Source of the DNA: Sulfuracidifex metallicus DSM 6482 = JCM 9184
GTDB taxonomy: Archaea > Thermoproteota > Thermoprotei_A > Sulfolobales > Sulfolobaceae
Length of the DNA stretch: 64,000 nt
NCBI GenBank assembly: GCA_032834875.1
Contig: CP135238.1
Location: forward strand, 254,011 to 318,010
Direction of reading: 5' to 3'
Of this stretch, positions 49,979 through 60,900 are shown piece by piece (within the stretch, counting starts at the first letter, position 1; each line of letters opens with the position of its first letter). Position numbers and translations under genes: made by a program. The notes beneath the pieces are model-generated. The model made no database searches, had not been told where the DNA came from, and worked only from the letters and a program-made list of their open reading frames with translations.

Positions 49979-51116
49979 ACTGAATCATAGAAATATCATC
50001 ATAGCATTTGTCGTCTTGCTGCAACTTGCACTGAGGTTTTTCTTTAGGTAATTCTACTCTGCAATCTTTACCTAAAAATGACGCGTCGTTGCTCTTGATT
50101 CCCTCATTTAACTTTAAATAAGCTATCATGACCCTCTCTTGAACTTCGATCCTATGAGGAGCACCTCCGTTGGCACTCGCCATAGCTAGCTTGGAGGCTT
50201 CACCGTACTTTTGTTCTCCCGTAACTTGATAGAGCTTTGCAAAGAATATTGAAGCCTCGGCGTTAGCTAGAGGTTCTAACATTACCTTTGAAGTGAGTGG
50301 ATCCCTTCCTTCTACGTCCATGAATCCCTTCTCATGTTTAAGGTTGTTAAGAATGTAATCTGCTATTTTTAATGATTTATCTAGATATTCAGTATTTCCT
50401 GTTCTCTCATATTCATTTAGGATTGCACTCCCAGCGTAAGACTGATCAACAAGTAAACCTCTGTTTTCTTTTCTCTTACTTCTGTAAACCTTTCCATCTT
50501 CCTGGGATAGCTCTATTATCTCCTCGATTTTCCTGAGTCCATAGTAAGCCTGCAAAGAAAGCTGTGCCGTATATATAGTTTCGATAGACTTTCCCCCTTT
50601 AATTAAAGCTGAAGAGTCATTATCCAAATTCAACTTTTCTATCATTCTACCGTACTCCTTGTAAACGTTGCAGTAGGTTCTGAATACCTCTAGGCCCCTT
50701 AAATCCACTGGGTACCCCATCATGAGGGAATTTATTGAATTGAAGAACAAAGATGGATCTGGATCTATAGGTACTGGTACGAATTCTGATAGTTCAACTC
50801 CCTTGAAGCCCTTGAACTTGAAAGCATCTATGGATTCCCTGATTCTATTTTCTAATGTTTGGTCTATTCTATCTATTAAAGATATTATCTTAAATTCTGG
50901 AGAAATTAAAGTAACTGCGGGATACCTTCCTGCGGTAAGCCTAATAGCGTATTGAAGGTATTCGCTTGCGTTCACATAAATCTTAGTGATTTTATCGCTG
51001 AACTTGTCTAGAACGTTGTCTAATTCCTTCACGGGTTCAAGATTATCTACACTAAAAACTAACGCTATCATTTTACCGTAGAACTTGGCATCCTCTAGTG
51101 TCTTCTCGCTTATCAT
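49965..51116 (-). CDS. Short DUF255/YyaL-like protein
   Basis: 383 residues. Residues about 1-95 look like a thioredoxin fold lacking a CxxC pair (GKMIALVFSVDNLEPVKELD; GRYPAVTLISPEFKI). Residues about 185-350 are helical with alpha/alpha-barrel pieces: RGLLVDQSYAGSAILNEYER and TGNTEYLDKSLKIADYILNN resemble the YyaL/spermatogenesis-associated protein 20 family, which is normally about 640 residues or more. This is a reduced version. The C-terminus has three Cys (DCRVEL, QCKLQQ, KCYDD). Function unknown. Confidence 0.65.
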   Translation of the reverse strand: MISEKTLEDAKFYGKMIALVFSVDNLEPVKELDNVLDKFSDKITKIYVNASEYLQYAIRLTAGRYPAVTLISPEFKIISLIDRIDQTLENRIRESIDAFKFKGFKGVELSEFVPVPIDPDPSLFFNSINSLMMGYPVDLRGLEVFRTYCNVYKEYGRMIEKLNLDNDSSALIKGGKSIETIYTAQLSLQAYYGLRKIEEIIELSQEDGKVYRSKRKENRGLLVDQSYAGSAILNEYERTGNTEYLDKSLKIADYILNNLKHEKGFMDVEGRDPLTSKVMLEPLANAEASIFFAKLYQVTGEQKYGEASKLAMASANGGAPHRIEVQERVMIAYLKLNEGIKSNDASFLGKDCRVELPKEKPQCKLQQDDKCYDDISMIQFKSF

Positions 51117-51161
51117 TGTTAAAGCGTAACACTTATTTGTATTTAATTTCTACTACTTCTG

Positions 51162-51494
51162 ATGTCTAGACCAGCAACAAAGTGGACATGCGCCTTTTGT
51201 GGAAATACAATATATTGGGACGAACTTTTTACCTTCATGAAGAGTGGAGTCGTTCACTATACATGCTTCAGAGACAAAGCAATGAAGACATCCAAGATTC
51301 CACCAAACGAGATGCAGACAGTCCTAGATCTACTAGAAAAAGAACTTAGCAGAATTACCGAATATAAGAAGGTAATGTCATCTATAACAAACGAGGAAAT
51401 AAAGAAAAGTTTAGATCAGATAGAAAAAGACGCTGAAAAGCAGTCAGGCGTATTGACCAGGATAGCAGCGGTTAACAGCCAAATTGAGGGATAA
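51162..51494 (+). CDS. DUF2175 zinc-binding protein
   Basis: 110 residues. The N-terminal half is a treble-clef-like zinc site, [19 protein letters not shown] then [11 protein letters not shown]; the C-terminal half is a long charged helix ([20 protein letters not shown]). This matches archaeal DUF2175 proteins of unknown role. Divergent from the DUF255-like gene, with 45 bases between their starts. Confidence 0.8.
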   Translation: MSRPATKWTCAFCGNTIYWDELFTFMKSGVVHYTCFRDKAMKTSKIPPNEMQTVLDLLEKELSRITEYKKVMSSITNEEIKKSLDQIEKDAEKQSGVLTRIAAVNSQIEG

Positions 51495-51659
51495 TCTAAT
51501 TTAGGAGATTAATATATAAAATCTATTTTTAAGTTAAATCAATTTTTCTACTCTTTCTTTATCATTTACTAACTAAGGAAATGTATGCAGAGAGTATATA
51601 GATCAAAGGAGAGTATTTTGTTGTAAAATTAGCTAAACCTTGATAATAGCTTGCTAAGA

Positions 51660-52435
51660 TCTTCAACGTCACTGTACATAGGGATTTTAATAGACAAGGT
51701 GCAAAGAGTGATAGTGAAACTAACACCTTCAGGAAGAGAGTCTACATCATCTTAGTTGAAGACCACGAGGACCCTCAACTCTCCAAGACAGGGAAAGCTG
51801 TTGCTGTTGACGTTGGTGTAGAGAAACTTCTTACTAAGTCAGATGGAGAAAGGTCCCAACGTGAGACCTTACGAGAAGGCATTCAACAAGACTAAGAGAC
51901 TCCACAAAGCCCTTTCAAGGAAGATGTTCCTTTCCCGTAGCACAAGTTCTTAAATTGTATGCAGAGCTCACAAAGACAAGCTTCTTACCGTGTTTTTCCG
52001 GTTGATAGTCATGATGTTCCTAAGCTCATGAAGAGCAACGTTGTGTAGCCTTATCCTCAGCCTTCGGAGAGACTTACCTATAAGTTGCTTCACGTGGCCT
52101 CCATGACCATGATGTCGTAACGCTCAGCTAAGTGTTTGCCAAGTTTCATTTACATGTTCTTCCTCAAGTTAGTAAGGTGCTCATGAACCCTTGCTAGCTT
52201 ATTCTTTGCCTTAAACCAGTTAGGTGCGGTCACGTTAAGGACGACCTAACTTCGGCTGATCGTATCTTTTCTTGTCTCAACTGCGGCTTAGACACTGATC
52301 TTGATTTAAATGCTTCTCTAACATTCTGAGGAGATCGGGGTCGGAACGACCCTCACTGTGTAGCTTCGTCCTCTGCGTTGCTAGGTGAGGCTAGGAGGCA
52401 GGAAGCGCTGTCCTTAAGGGCAGGTAAGTTCACAA
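51660..52435 (+). mobile_element. Dead IS200/IS605-type tnpB with its middle segment inverted
   Basis: Pieces of a TnpB protein are readable but in mixed orientation. On the plus strand: VYIILVEDHEDPQLSKTGKA and [17 protein letters not shown] (RuvC Asp region), then after a frameshift [20 protein letters not shown]. From about 51938 to 52222 the sequence is homologous only on the minus strand: [31 protein letters not shown] and SAYNLRTCA. After 52222 it is plus again: [20 protein letters not shown] and [12 protein letters not shown], the zinc finger and last RuvC motif. Stops are frequent. The right end has a hairpin (52408-52423) and AGTTCAC. No tnpA is present. Confidence 0.8.
52408..52423 (+). 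repeat. Right-end hairpin of the tnpB element
   Basis: Stem CTGTCC/GGGCAG with a TTAA loop, one G-T pair, followed by the terminal AAGTTCAC. Hairpins like this mark the right end of IS200/IS605 elements and the 3' end of the TnpB-associated guide RNA. Confidence 0.5.
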
Positions 52436-52525
52436 ATTATTTATAGAAATTGTATAGCCTTGCCTATACTGAAAAATTATCTATCTATGAATTGGACACT
52501 TTAATTTCGCTTCCGTGCCTGTTGT

Positions 52526-52534
52526 CTTAAAAAG
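52526..52534 (+). promoter_or_regulatory. Candidate TATA box of thyX
   Basis: CTTAAAAAG centred about 29 bases before ATG 52559 but only 17 before ATG 52547, which favours the second ATG as start. Confidence 0.4.
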
Positions 52535-52558
52535 TGCTTTCATAAAATGTTAAATCAA

Positions 52559-53305
52559 ATGTTCTCAGTTAAGCTTGTCTCTTATACTCGCGACGGAGAA
52601 CGCGTCGTCGCAATAGCGTCAAAGATGTCCAGAAGCAGAAAGGGATGGAGTCACCATGAAGAAACCATGTCTGATGAAGAAGCGGAGACTTGGATAAAGG
52701 ACGCAGTTCTCCACGGTTATTGGTCTCCCCTTGAACACTCCTCCTACACCTTCTCGATAGAAGGCGTGTCGAGGGTTGCCTCCCATCAACTGGTAAGGCA
52801 CCGTATCGCGTCGTATACTCAGATGTCCCATCGTTTCGCAAAGCCCGTGGACGAGTATTATCAACCTATTGTACCTCCCTCTATGGAGAAGAGAGCCGCA
52901 GAGCTTGCAGAGAAAGGTTACAAGGAGGCATACGACGTATATTTTTCGTTATTATCCCAGGGCGTTCCAGAAGAGGATGCCCGTTATCTTCTACCCAACG
53001 GAGTCAACACTAACGTTGTCGTTACAATGAACGCCCGTGAATTATACAACTTCTTCTCTCTTCGTCTGTGTTCAAGGGCTCAATGGGAGATCAGAAAAAT
53101 CGCATGGGCAATGTTGGACGAAGTGAAAAAAGTCCATCCTCGCCTCTTCAAGTATGCTGGTCCATCATGTTTAATACATGAGAACTTCATAAGGGAGAAA
53201 CCGATGACTCTTGAAACTCTGGGAACCTTCGTATCTGAAAGGTGCATAGAAGGGGTTACAAGGGATGGTATAGTAAAGTGTATATCTAACTCAAAACATT
53301 TCTAG
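52559..53305 (+). CDS. thyX: Flavin-dependent thymidylate synthase
   Basis: Makes dTMP from dUMP with methylene-tetrahydrofolate-type carbon and FAD. The family signature RHRxxSxxxxSxR is seen as [14 protein letters not shown] (about residues 80-93), preceded by [35 protein letters not shown] and [16 protein letters not shown] complete the active site. From ATG 52559 the protein is 248 residues, a normal length; ATG 52547 would add four. It follows the dead tnpB directly and has its own promoter. Confidence 0.93.
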   Translation: MFSVKLVSYTRDGERVVAIASKMSRSRKGWSHHEETMSDEEAETWIKDAVLHGYWSPLEHSSYTFSIEGVSRVASHQLVRHRIASYTQMSHRFAKPVDEYYQPIVPPSMEKRAAELAEKGYKEAYDVYFSLLSQGVPEEDARYLLPNGVNTNVVVTMNARELYNFFSLRLCSRAQWEIRKIAWAMLDEVKKVHPRLFKYAGPSCLIHENFIREKPMTLETLGTFVSERCIEGVTRDGIVKCISNSKHF

Positions 53306-53399
53306 TAATTGTGATGATAGTATACGTCTTTACTTAAACTTTTTAAACAAACTTTTTGAATATACCCTTATTTGCCCTTCCACGTTCTACTAAGATGCT

Positions 53400-53789
53400 A
53401 TGGCTCTAACACAGGCTTTTCTTGCCTTCGGGCTACCGATAATAATATTTCTAGGTGCTGGTTTGGGAGGGTACAAGATAATTTCTCTTATAGTCCCATC
53501 CGAACCCAACCCAGTGAAACTTAGTAGATTCGAGGCAGGCAACATTCCGACTGGAGAAGGAAGACTATGGTTTCCCCTTCAATATTATGGATATTTGTTG
53601 GTATATACTACGCTAGAACCTCTCATAGTTTTCCTATTCCTAGTAGCTTCAGCATCTTACTCTGGTAACTTAATACTTTTCAGGAACCTAGTCGCAGTAG
53701 TTGGGACTTTCATAGTGGTACTCTATCCAATTCTTAATTATGCAATAAAGCAAATCAACATAGTCCTCAATTGGGAGTTGAGAAGATGA
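53400..53789 (+). CDS. nuoA: Complex I subunit A (NuoA-like)
   Basis: A 129-residue membrane subunit with three hydrophobic helices. [20 protein letters not shown] in the loop after helix 1 corresponds to the conserved NuoA loop (YECG-like, with Ala-Gly instead of Cys). First gene of a nine-gene complex I operon. The next gene overlaps its stop (ATGA). In most complex I operons nuoB would follow; here nuoC follows directly. Confidence 0.88.
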   Translation: MALTQAFLAFGLPIIIFLGAGLGGYKIISLIVPSEPNPVKLSRFEAGNIPTGEGRLWFPLQYYGYLLVYTTLEPLIVFLFLVASASYSGNLILFRNLVAVVGTFIVVLYPILNYAIKQINIVLNWELRR

Positions 53790-54265
53790 CGACCTTATCC
53801 GAATTAATAAAGGAGTTTCAATCCCTCAAACTACAAGCTAAGCTTGAATCTCCCAATAGAGCTACACTCGTAGTAGATAAGGATAAATTAAGGGAGATAG
53901 CATCGTTGCTGAAGAGCAAGGGCTTCGATCATGTTATTTCAGTAACTGGGATGGACTATCAAGAGCAGTCAAAGTTGGAGGTTGTATATCACTTCTCCTC
54001 CTATACCGTAGAGGAACTGAAAGATGCCATAGTTGCCCTTAGATCTTCAACCTCATACGAGGATCCTAACTTCCCGTCGCTTTATTCTATTTTCGAAAGC
54101 GTATGGACTGGAGAGAGGGAAACTTTCGAAACATTGGGAATATACTTTAGAGACCATCCGGATATGAGGAGAATGTTCCTCCCTGAAGACTTTGAGGGTG
54201 TTTACCCTCTAAGAAAGTCCTTTAAGATAAAGTTGGAAGGTGTTTTCATTGACAAGCCAGTCTGA
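53786..54265 (+). CDS. nuoC: Complex I subunit C (30 kDa, NuoC-like)
   Basis: Hydrophilic subunit near the quinone site. Landmarks: [40 protein letters not shown] and the conserved [20 protein letters not shown], ending with [12 protein letters not shown] 53786 overlaps the nuoA stop by 4 bases; an in-frame TTG 15 bases earlier is less likely. Length 159 residues. Separate from NuoD, unlike the fused NuoCD of E. coli. Confidence 0.92.
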   Translation: MTTLSELIKEFQSLKLQAKLESPNRATLVVDKDKLREIASLLKSKGFDHVISVTGMDYQEQSKLEVVYHFSSYTVEELKDAIVALRSSTSYEDPNFPSLYSIFESVWTGERETFETLGIYFRDHPDMRRMFLPEDFEGVYPLRKSFKIKLEGVFIDKPV

Positions 54266-54275
54266 TATATCTGAT

Positions 54276-55481
54276 ATGAATAAAATTTTGTCCTCAACTG
54301 GGATGGAAATAGATATAGTTCCAGTTGAGGGAGAGCTCAATGTAGGTCCTCAACATCCAGGATCTGGTCATATGAGGATTTACGTAAAGCTCAACGGCGA
54401 TATAATAGATGACGCAGAGCTGGACGTAGGATACGTCCATAGGGCTGTGGAGAAGCTTTCTGAAAACAGGAACTACATGCACTTAATTCCGCTCGTGGAG
54501 AGACCTGCGATCCTTGACTCGATACATATGAATTTGGGCTACGTAATGGCAGTGGAGAAGATAATAGCGACGGATGTTCCTGAAAGAGCACAGTACCTTA
54601 GAAGCTTTGCTGCAGAAGTAAATAGAATAGCTAGTCATCTGTATGGCTTAGGTATCCTTGGAATATTTCTAGGTCATTCTACAGCCTTTATGTGGGGTTT
54701 TGGAGATAGAGAAGTATGGGTCACAATACTTGAGGCTTTAACAGGAGCCAGGGTAACCAATTCATATATAATCCCTGGAGGAGTAAGAAGGGATATCACT
54801 CCTTCTATAATGGATATGACAAAGAAGGCTATCGAATACACCAGAAAGAAACTCCTAGACTGGAGGAAAATATTCTTCTACAATCCTACTATTAGAGCCA
54901 GGCTGGAAAACGTAGGTGTAATGACTAAGGAAAAAGCAATTGAATGGGGAGCTGTTGGCCCTAACCTAAGAGCTTCTGGTGTACCTTACGATGTTAGAAG
55001 AGCGGATCCTTATGCTGCATATTCTAAACTGGACTTCGAAATTCCAGTTTACAAGGAGGGAGACGGTCTAGCGAGAGGTCTAGTTAGGCTAGATGAGATG
55101 GAACAGAGCATGAGAATCTTAGAGCAGATTATAAAGGAAATACCTGAAGGTAATATACTTTCGGACAGGTTCTTCAAACAGATACCTCCTATAAGACTTA
55201 AGAAATATTGGGAAGGACAGCATAGGATAGTACTTCCAGGATATTATGCATCCTTTAGGCCTCCAAAGGGGGAGGCTACAGCCAGGGTTGAGTCTGCCCG
55301 TGGAGAGCTCTTCTATTACTTAGTAAGCGACGGCTCCCCTAAACCCTTCAGGCTTAGGATGATCACTCCGTCATACAGAATGATATACCCTTTCAAACAG
55401 CTCCTAAAGGGATCCAGATTCGCAGACCTAGTATCCATTTATGGTAGTTTAGATTATTTCCCCCCAGAAGCTGATAGGTGA
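54276..55481 (+). CDS. nuoD: Complex I subunit D (49 kDa, NuoD-like)
   Basis: Quinone-site subunit. [20 protein letters not shown] is the diagnostic N-terminal motif, followed by [18 protein letters not shown] and [16 protein letters not shown]; the C-terminal [20 protein letters not shown] is also typical. I place the start at ATG 54276 (about 402 residues), 10 bases after the nuoC stop; in-frame GTG 54240 and ATG 54303 are alternatives. Overlaps the first codons of nuoH. Confidence 0.94.
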   Translation: MNKILSSTGMEIDIVPVEGELNVGPQHPGSGHMRIYVKLNGDIIDDAELDVGYVHRAVEKLSENRNYMHLIPLVERPAILDSIHMNLGYVMAVEKIIATDVPERAQYLRSFAAEVNRIASHLYGLGILGIFLGHSTAFMWGFGDREVWVTILEALTGARVTNSYIIPGGVRRDITPSIMDMTKKAIEYTRKKLLDWRKIFFYNPTIRARLENVGVMTKEKAIEWGAVGPNLRASGVPYDVRRADPYAAYSKLDFEIPVYKEGDGLARGLVRLDEMEQSMRILEQIIKEIPEGNILSDRFFKQIPPIRLKKYWEGQHRIVLPGYYASFRPPKGEATARVESARGELFYYLVSDGSPKPFRLRMITPSYRMIYPFKQLLKGSRFADLVSIYGSLDYFPPEADR

Positions 55482-55486
55482 TCCAG

Positions 55487-56554
55487 ATGATTAGCTTCAT
55501 TACTATATTATCTTTATTGAAATTTTATATCTTTTATCCCTCATTTTTTGTTACAGTGATATTTCCTGGTGCGATATTCGCTCTAGTTTTCTTGCTCTTC
55601 GTTATATGGTTTGAACGTAAGGCCGCCGCAAGGGTTCAAATGAGGGTAGGTCCTTATTATGCCTCTAAGAGAATTGGAGGTTTCTTCCAACTTTTCGCTG
55701 ACGCCTTCAAGTTCGTTTTCTCTGAAATAATAATACCAAGCGGTGTTAATAGGACGTTGTATATTTTAAGCCCAGTATTAGTTTTAGTCGTATCATTCAT
55801 CCCTATAGTACTGTTACCAGTTTCCGTAATACCTAAGACTGGTTCAATATTTTCCCCTTATTATTATTCCTTCCTAGATCCTAGACTCAACTTAGGCGTT
55901 GTCGCGGGTTACTTTACAAGGTTCAACTTAGTGATTATATTAGGTTTAGAGGCAATATATCCAATATTTGTAGTTTTCCTAGGCTGGGTTACAAATAATA
56001 GGTTTGCAATAGTAGGTGCAATAAGGGAAACTTTCCTTTCTGTATCTTACGACGTTCTGATACTAATGTCAACTCTTTCCTTAGCTTTAGAATATCATAC
56101 TTTAGATATAGTAGAGATAGTACAAAGTGGCATTCCAGGGGTTATTGCAGATCCTATTGCAGCCTTTGTATTCCTTGTCGCTATGTTGATAGGAAGTTCA
56201 AGGTTTCCCTTTGATATAGTTGAAGCGGAGACCGAAGTAGTTATAGGTCCTTATACTGAGTATAGCGGTTTCCTTTTCGTGCTTAATATGGCTGGAACTT
56301 ACATTGTTAACTTAGTTTACGCTTTGCTCTTCGCGGATCTTTTCTTAGGAGGCTGGCTACCATTCTCGGGCTTCCCGGGTTTGATATTTACGGTATTCAA
56401 GGCCGCGCTAATCGTACTCTTTGCGGTATTTTTAAGGTCGGTTTATGGTAGGTATAGAGTAGATCAGGCTTTGAGGGGAGGTTGGAAGTATTTATTTCCT
56501 CTCTCATTAGTTTCTCTCGTTATAGGTATGATGGTGGGTTATTTATGGCTCTAG
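55487..56554 (+). CDS. nuoH: Complex I subunit H (NuoH-like)
   Basis: Membrane subunit forming the quinone channel, about eight helices. [40 protein letters not shown] and [18 protein letters not shown] are the family markers; the acidic loop EAETEVV is intact. ATG 55487 is preceded by AGGTGAT, a good ribosome site that itself spans the nuoD stop; GTG 55478 in frame is the alternative. 355 residues, slightly longer than bacterial NuoH. Confidence 0.93.
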   Translation: MISFITILSLLKFYIFYPSFFVTVIFPGAIFALVFLLFVIWFERKAAARVQMRVGPYYASKRIGGFFQLFADAFKFVFSEIIIPSGVNRTLYILSPVLVLVVSFIPIVLLPVSVIPKTGSIFSPYYYSFLDPRLNLGVVAGYFTRFNLVIILGLEAIYPIFVVFLGWVTNNRFAIVGAIRETFLSVSYDVLILMSTLSLALEYHTLDIVEIVQSGIPGVIADPIAAFVFLVAMLIGSSRFPFDIVEAETEVVIGPYTEYSGFLFVLNMAGTYIVNLVYALLFADLFLGGWLPFSGFPGLIFTVFKAALIVLFAVFLRSVYGRYRVDQALRGGWKYLFPLSLVSLVIGMMVGYLWL

Positions 56555-57162
56555 ATAAGAAGGAAGATAAAAAAGATGAATTAAAGGAAGAACAGAACAA
56601 AAATATTCAAGCTCAGAATTCTCCACAAAGTAGCGGGGAGAACAAGGAGAAAAGAGGAGGAGCTCCCAAAATGAAGGAATATCAGAAGGCTAATCCTCTG
56701 AAGCTATTCGCCGAACATGTACAGAGCATAGGAACTGGACTAAAGTATCTTGTCAAACCTCAGAGGATAACTCTTTTCTACCCAGAAGAAGCCTTGTCCC
56801 TCCCTACGGGCTACCGTGGGTTAATTAGGCTATACAAGGATGTATGCATAGGCTGTACGTTATGTGCCCTAATATGCCCAGCCGACGCGATGAAGATGGC
56901 TACGGAGGAAGGGAAAAAACTTCCTATGATTAACTACGGTAGATGTGTGTTCTGTGGTTTCTGTGTTGACGTGTGTCCTGTCGACGCTCTAAAGGAAACC
57001 AGAGTTCACGACGTTGCCTTTTCTAACAGGAGGGACCTGGTTTTCAATCCTGACAAGTTCAATCGTAACTTTGATCAACCCGTCTCTATGGACAAACCTG
57101 TGAGAAAAATGAAGACCGTAATAGATGAAAAGAAAGGGATCAGGTATGTTCCTGACGAGTGA
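56545..57162 (+). CDS. nuoI: Complex I subunit I (NuoI-like, two 4Fe-4S clusters)
   Basis: Carries the two clusters that pass electrons to subunit [18 protein letters not shown] and [17 protein letters not shown]. The family segment [17 protein letters not shown] precedes them. Residues about 2-40 are a highly charged, Gln/Asn/Lys-rich extension ([19 protein letters not shown]) not present in bacterial NuoI. The start is ATG 56545, overlapping the nuoH stop by ten bases; the frame open upstream lies inside nuoH. 205 residues. Confidence 0.92.
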   Translation: MALDKKEDKKDELKEEQNKNIQAQNSPQSSGENKEKRGGAPKMKEYQKANPLKLFAEHVQSIGTGLKYLVKPQRITLFYPEEALSLPTGYRGLIRLYKDVCIGCTLCALICPADAMKMATEEGKKLPMINYGRCVFCGFCVDVCPVDALKETRVHDVAFSNRRDLVFNPDKFNRNFDQPVSMDKPVRKMKTVIDEKKGIRYVPDE

Positions 57163-57646
57163 ACTGCTACAATTGATAATCTTCGGAATTTTCTCTGTTG
57201 TATCCTTAATAGCAGCAGTGTATATAATAAATTCCAAGAATGTATTTTACGCCGCAGTTAGCCTTGCATTCCTGGGAATAGCAATAGCTGTCCTGATTGC
57301 AGACCTTGCTCCAGCTTCCTATTCTATTTACTCGGCTTTCCATATTTTACTTTACGTGGGTGCTACTGTAGTATTCTTATCTATCTCAATGGTAATATTT
57401 AAAGATCTTTACGTTAAACAGGAAAGAGTCACACCTTCGGGAATAGCTGTCGCAGTTACGGCTGTTGCCTTGTTCTTAGCAGTTATATTTGGTCTTTCCA
57501 GCTCTTCAGGTACAAACGTTCCTCCGGTTTCACTTCAAGAATTAGCTACTGATTTATTAACTAGTTTTTGGTTTCCAGCTATAGTTTTGGTGGTAGCTTT
57601 ACTTACCACCTTAATTGAGGCTATAACTCTAGCAAGGAGGGATTAG
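57146..57646 (+). CDS. nuoJ: Complex I subunit J (NuoJ-like)
   Basis: Membrane subunit with five hydrophobic helices; [19 protein letters not shown] and [20 protein letters not shown] are the family's conserved third helix region. The start ATG 57146 lies within the last 17 bases of nuoI and has GGATCAGGT before it; an upstream ATG at 57125 in the same frame gives a basic tail and is less likely. 166 residues. Confidence 0.88.
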   Translation: MFLTSELLQLIIFGIFSVVSLIAAVYIINSKNVFYAAVSLAFLGIAIAVLIADLAPASYSIYSAFHILLYVGATVVFLSISMVIFKDLYVKQERVTPSGIAVAVTAVALFLAVIFGLSSSSGTNVPPVSLQELATDLLTSFWFPAIVLVVALLTTLIEAITLARRD

Positions 57647-57647
57647 G

Positions 57648-57935
57648 ATGATACTCTTAGGTTATATGTCTCTTTCCTTGTCCATAGTTCTTGTGGCTGT
57701 AGGTCTATATGGGATCATAGCTAGCAAGAACGTGATCAGGGTTCTACTATCCTCAGAAATAATTCTAAATGCGTCAATACTTTTCCTTTTTTCAGTATCC
57801 CTAGTATTAGGTTTAGTTTATAAGCCAATTATTTTTTCTGTTTTTGCGATAGGTATGGCTCTAACTGAAGTAGTGGTCGCTTTTGCGGCCATAATACTTT
57901 ACTATCGTCAAAAGGGTTCTTTAGAGGTGGATTGA
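57648..57935 (+). CDS. nuoK: Complex I subunit K (NuoK-like)
   Basis: A 95-residue three-helix subunit. [20 protein letters not shown] carries the conserved Glu of helix 2, and [20 protein letters not shown] the second membrane Glu, both used in proton transfer. One base separates it from nuoJ; GATTAGG precedes the ATG. Confidence 0.93.
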   Translation: MILLGYMSLSLSIVLVAVGLYGIIASKNVIRVLLSSEIILNASILFLFSVSLVLGLVYKPIIFSVFAIGMALTEVVVAFAAIILYYRQKGSLEVD

Positions 57936-57938
57936 AAG

Positions 57939-60900
57939 GTGCTAGGTTTCATAGTTATGATAATTAGTCTAATATTGGCCTCCTCAATTTTACTGGTTAA
58001 AGATAAGAGGATCTCAGCCTTACTCTCTGGAATATCTATAGCAGTAAACTCATTTTTCCTTTTCAGATATGGGCTCTTTGAGGAGTTCTACCTAGGGTCT
58101 TATATAGGGAACTTTGGTCTGGTGATTAACGATCTAAACTTCCCATTCATCATCACTATACTGGGTGTGACAATAGCTACAGTCCCCTACTCCCTAAGAT
58201 ACATGAAACATAAGTTTGAAGGAAATGAAAGTTGGGGGCTCTATTATGGGATGTTTACACTTTTTGCTGTTTCAATGCTTTACGTAATACTCTCAACTAA
58301 CTTGCTAGAGCTTTACATATTCCTAGAAGTGGCACTAGTGACATCATTCGTGCTTATAGCAGTATATGGATACGGAGACAGGAAGAGAATTAGCTTAATG
58401 TATTTCATTTGGACGCATGTAGGAACAATACTTCTGTTAGCATCCATTATAATAATTGGATTAGAAAGCGGAAGAATGGACATTTATTCCTCATACGACA
58501 CCTTGTATAATTACTCTAGTCTTTCCTTTGCATCATTGGTGTTCTTAATTGCGGTAATAGGCATGTTCATAAAAGGAGCAATGGCAGGTTTTAATGTATG
58601 GCTTCCTTACGCCCACGGTGAGGCACCTACGCCAGTTTCGGTGCTTCTTAGCCCTAACATGGTAGGTCTTGGAATATTCGTCGTTCTAATTTATTATTAC
58701 CTATTTCCATCATTGTCCTTCCTAGCGCCCATCTTTTTAGGCTGGGCCTTACTCACTATGATTTATGGAGGAATAAACGCAATATCTCAATTTGACTTCA
58801 AGAGGTTCTTAGCATACTCCAGCGTCTCACAAATGGGCTACATGTTGCTAGGAGCTTCGATATCGTTCCTTTTGGGCCTTACGGGGAACGTGTCCTTCTT
58901 ACCAATAGGCGTGTTGGCTTCAGTTCTAATATATGTATCACATGGGTTTGGAAAGGCATTGCTATTCATGAGTGCAGGCGCATCCATAACAGAGCTTGAG
59001 AATAGAAACGTGAACCAGCTTGGGGGTCTCTTCAGGTCCTCTCCTCTACATACTACGTTATCATTTGTAGGTTTATTGAACATTTTAGGTCTACCACCAT
59101 CAATAGGTCTAATCAGCGAAGCTCTCTTGGTCTTTGCTGCAGGAGAAACATATAATGCCTTAGGTGTCGGATGGTTCCTAATTCTGCTCCTATTGCTTTT
59201 CATAGCTATTGGCATTTCCTCGGCGTACGGAGGAATACTCTTCAAGAAGGTCTACTCAGGGCTTAAGAACGCTAAGGAAATAGATGGAGTAAAGGAATAT
59301 TCCATACCTATGCTATTCTTGGCTGCAGTCAGCATTATACTTTTCTTCTTCCCTCAATTGGCGGATTTATCGTTCTATAACTTCATTCAACCTCTAAACA
59401 CTAACACATACTTGTTACCCCTAATTGTATTCATGCCTGCTCTAGGTTCATTTATAGCTTTAGTTACCCCAAGGTCTTTAAACCAGGACTTGAGAGGCGC
59501 GATAAATGCTTTGTTTATCGGAGTATCCGTGTTGGCTTCTGGGTACCTGCTTACCCAAAACATAGACAAACCTTTCTTTAGTTCTCCTTCCTTCACTTTC
59601 TCGCTAGGCTATCTTCAGTTCAGCACAACTTTGTTGCAATCCATACTTGCAGTTTTTGTCTCAGGGCTATCGTTCTTCATCTCAATTTATAGCATAGGCT
59701 ATATGAAGGAAGACTCAGTATTAAGGAGATATTGGGGCTTCTTCGGAATATTCGTTTCCTTCATGCTAATGGCAGTTCTGTCAGATAACGCTTTGTCACT
59801 CGTAGCTGGATGGGAGGGAACTAGCCTAGCATCTTACGGTTTAATCAGCTACTGGCTGGACGACAACGATAAGAACGTTGTAGGTGACTTCGATAGAAAA
59901 GTTCTAGGAATACCTTTCTTATCGCGTCCAACTACCAGTGGAATAAGAGCATTGATATTCACTAGGTCAGCTGACGTAGGTTTCCTCATGGGATTGGGAT
60001 ACCTCATTTACGTTGTTACTGGAAATCAGAACGGAGGAATAACTCTTCTGTTCTCCCTTTTCGATGGAAGGAACTTAACTGAGGCTCTAGAAACAATCTC
60101 CTTGATGCCATATGCGTGGATCATACTGCTTGTTCTTTTCTTGGGAGGTCTATCGAAGAGCGCACAATTTCCCTTCACCCAGTGGCTACTGACTGCGATG
60201 ACAGGTCCGACTCCGGTTAGTTCACTTATACATGCTGCAACAATGGTCAATTTAGGTGCAATCCTGTCCTTCCTCTTATTCCCTTACATTCCATTTAATG
60301 GGAACACTTCGACCTTCTTCTACGTAATAGCGTCACTCGCCATTTTCACTGCCATATACACAAGCATCAACGCTTTGGTCAGCAATGAACAAAAAGTCAT
60401 ACTAGCTAATTCAACTGCAGATCAGATTTCATTGATGCTTTTCTCATCTTCCTTAGGAGTCATCTTGGGAATTCCACTAGTGGGAATCTTAGTAGGACTG
60501 ATCCAGCTATTTGCACACGGATTGTATAAGGCATCTTTATTCATGAACGCAGGATCAGTGATTCACTTTACAGAAAGCAGGTATGTTCAATCTTATCCTA
60601 ATTTATATGTAAAATTGAAAGCTGTGTTTGTTCTTCAATTGATAGCTTCATTGAACTTGGCTAACATACCCCCACTAGCTGGCTTCTGGGCTCATGACTT
60701 CATAGGAGATATTGCTTTCGCATCAAGTTTCTTTTACTTATACTTGATAGTGGAGTTTCTAGGTTCACTGTATATCTTGAGATACATAATAAAGACCTTC
60801 TTATGGAAGGGAGAGCCACATTCTGAGGAACACGGGCATAAGATAAGTCCATTGATGATTATTTCCTCGGCTTTCCTGGTTCTTGGTTCAGTTATATTAG

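Noticed and set aside
52569-52841. Minus-strand frames opposite thyX
   Set aside because: thyX carries the full family signature on the plus strand; the opposite frames have no recognisable feature.
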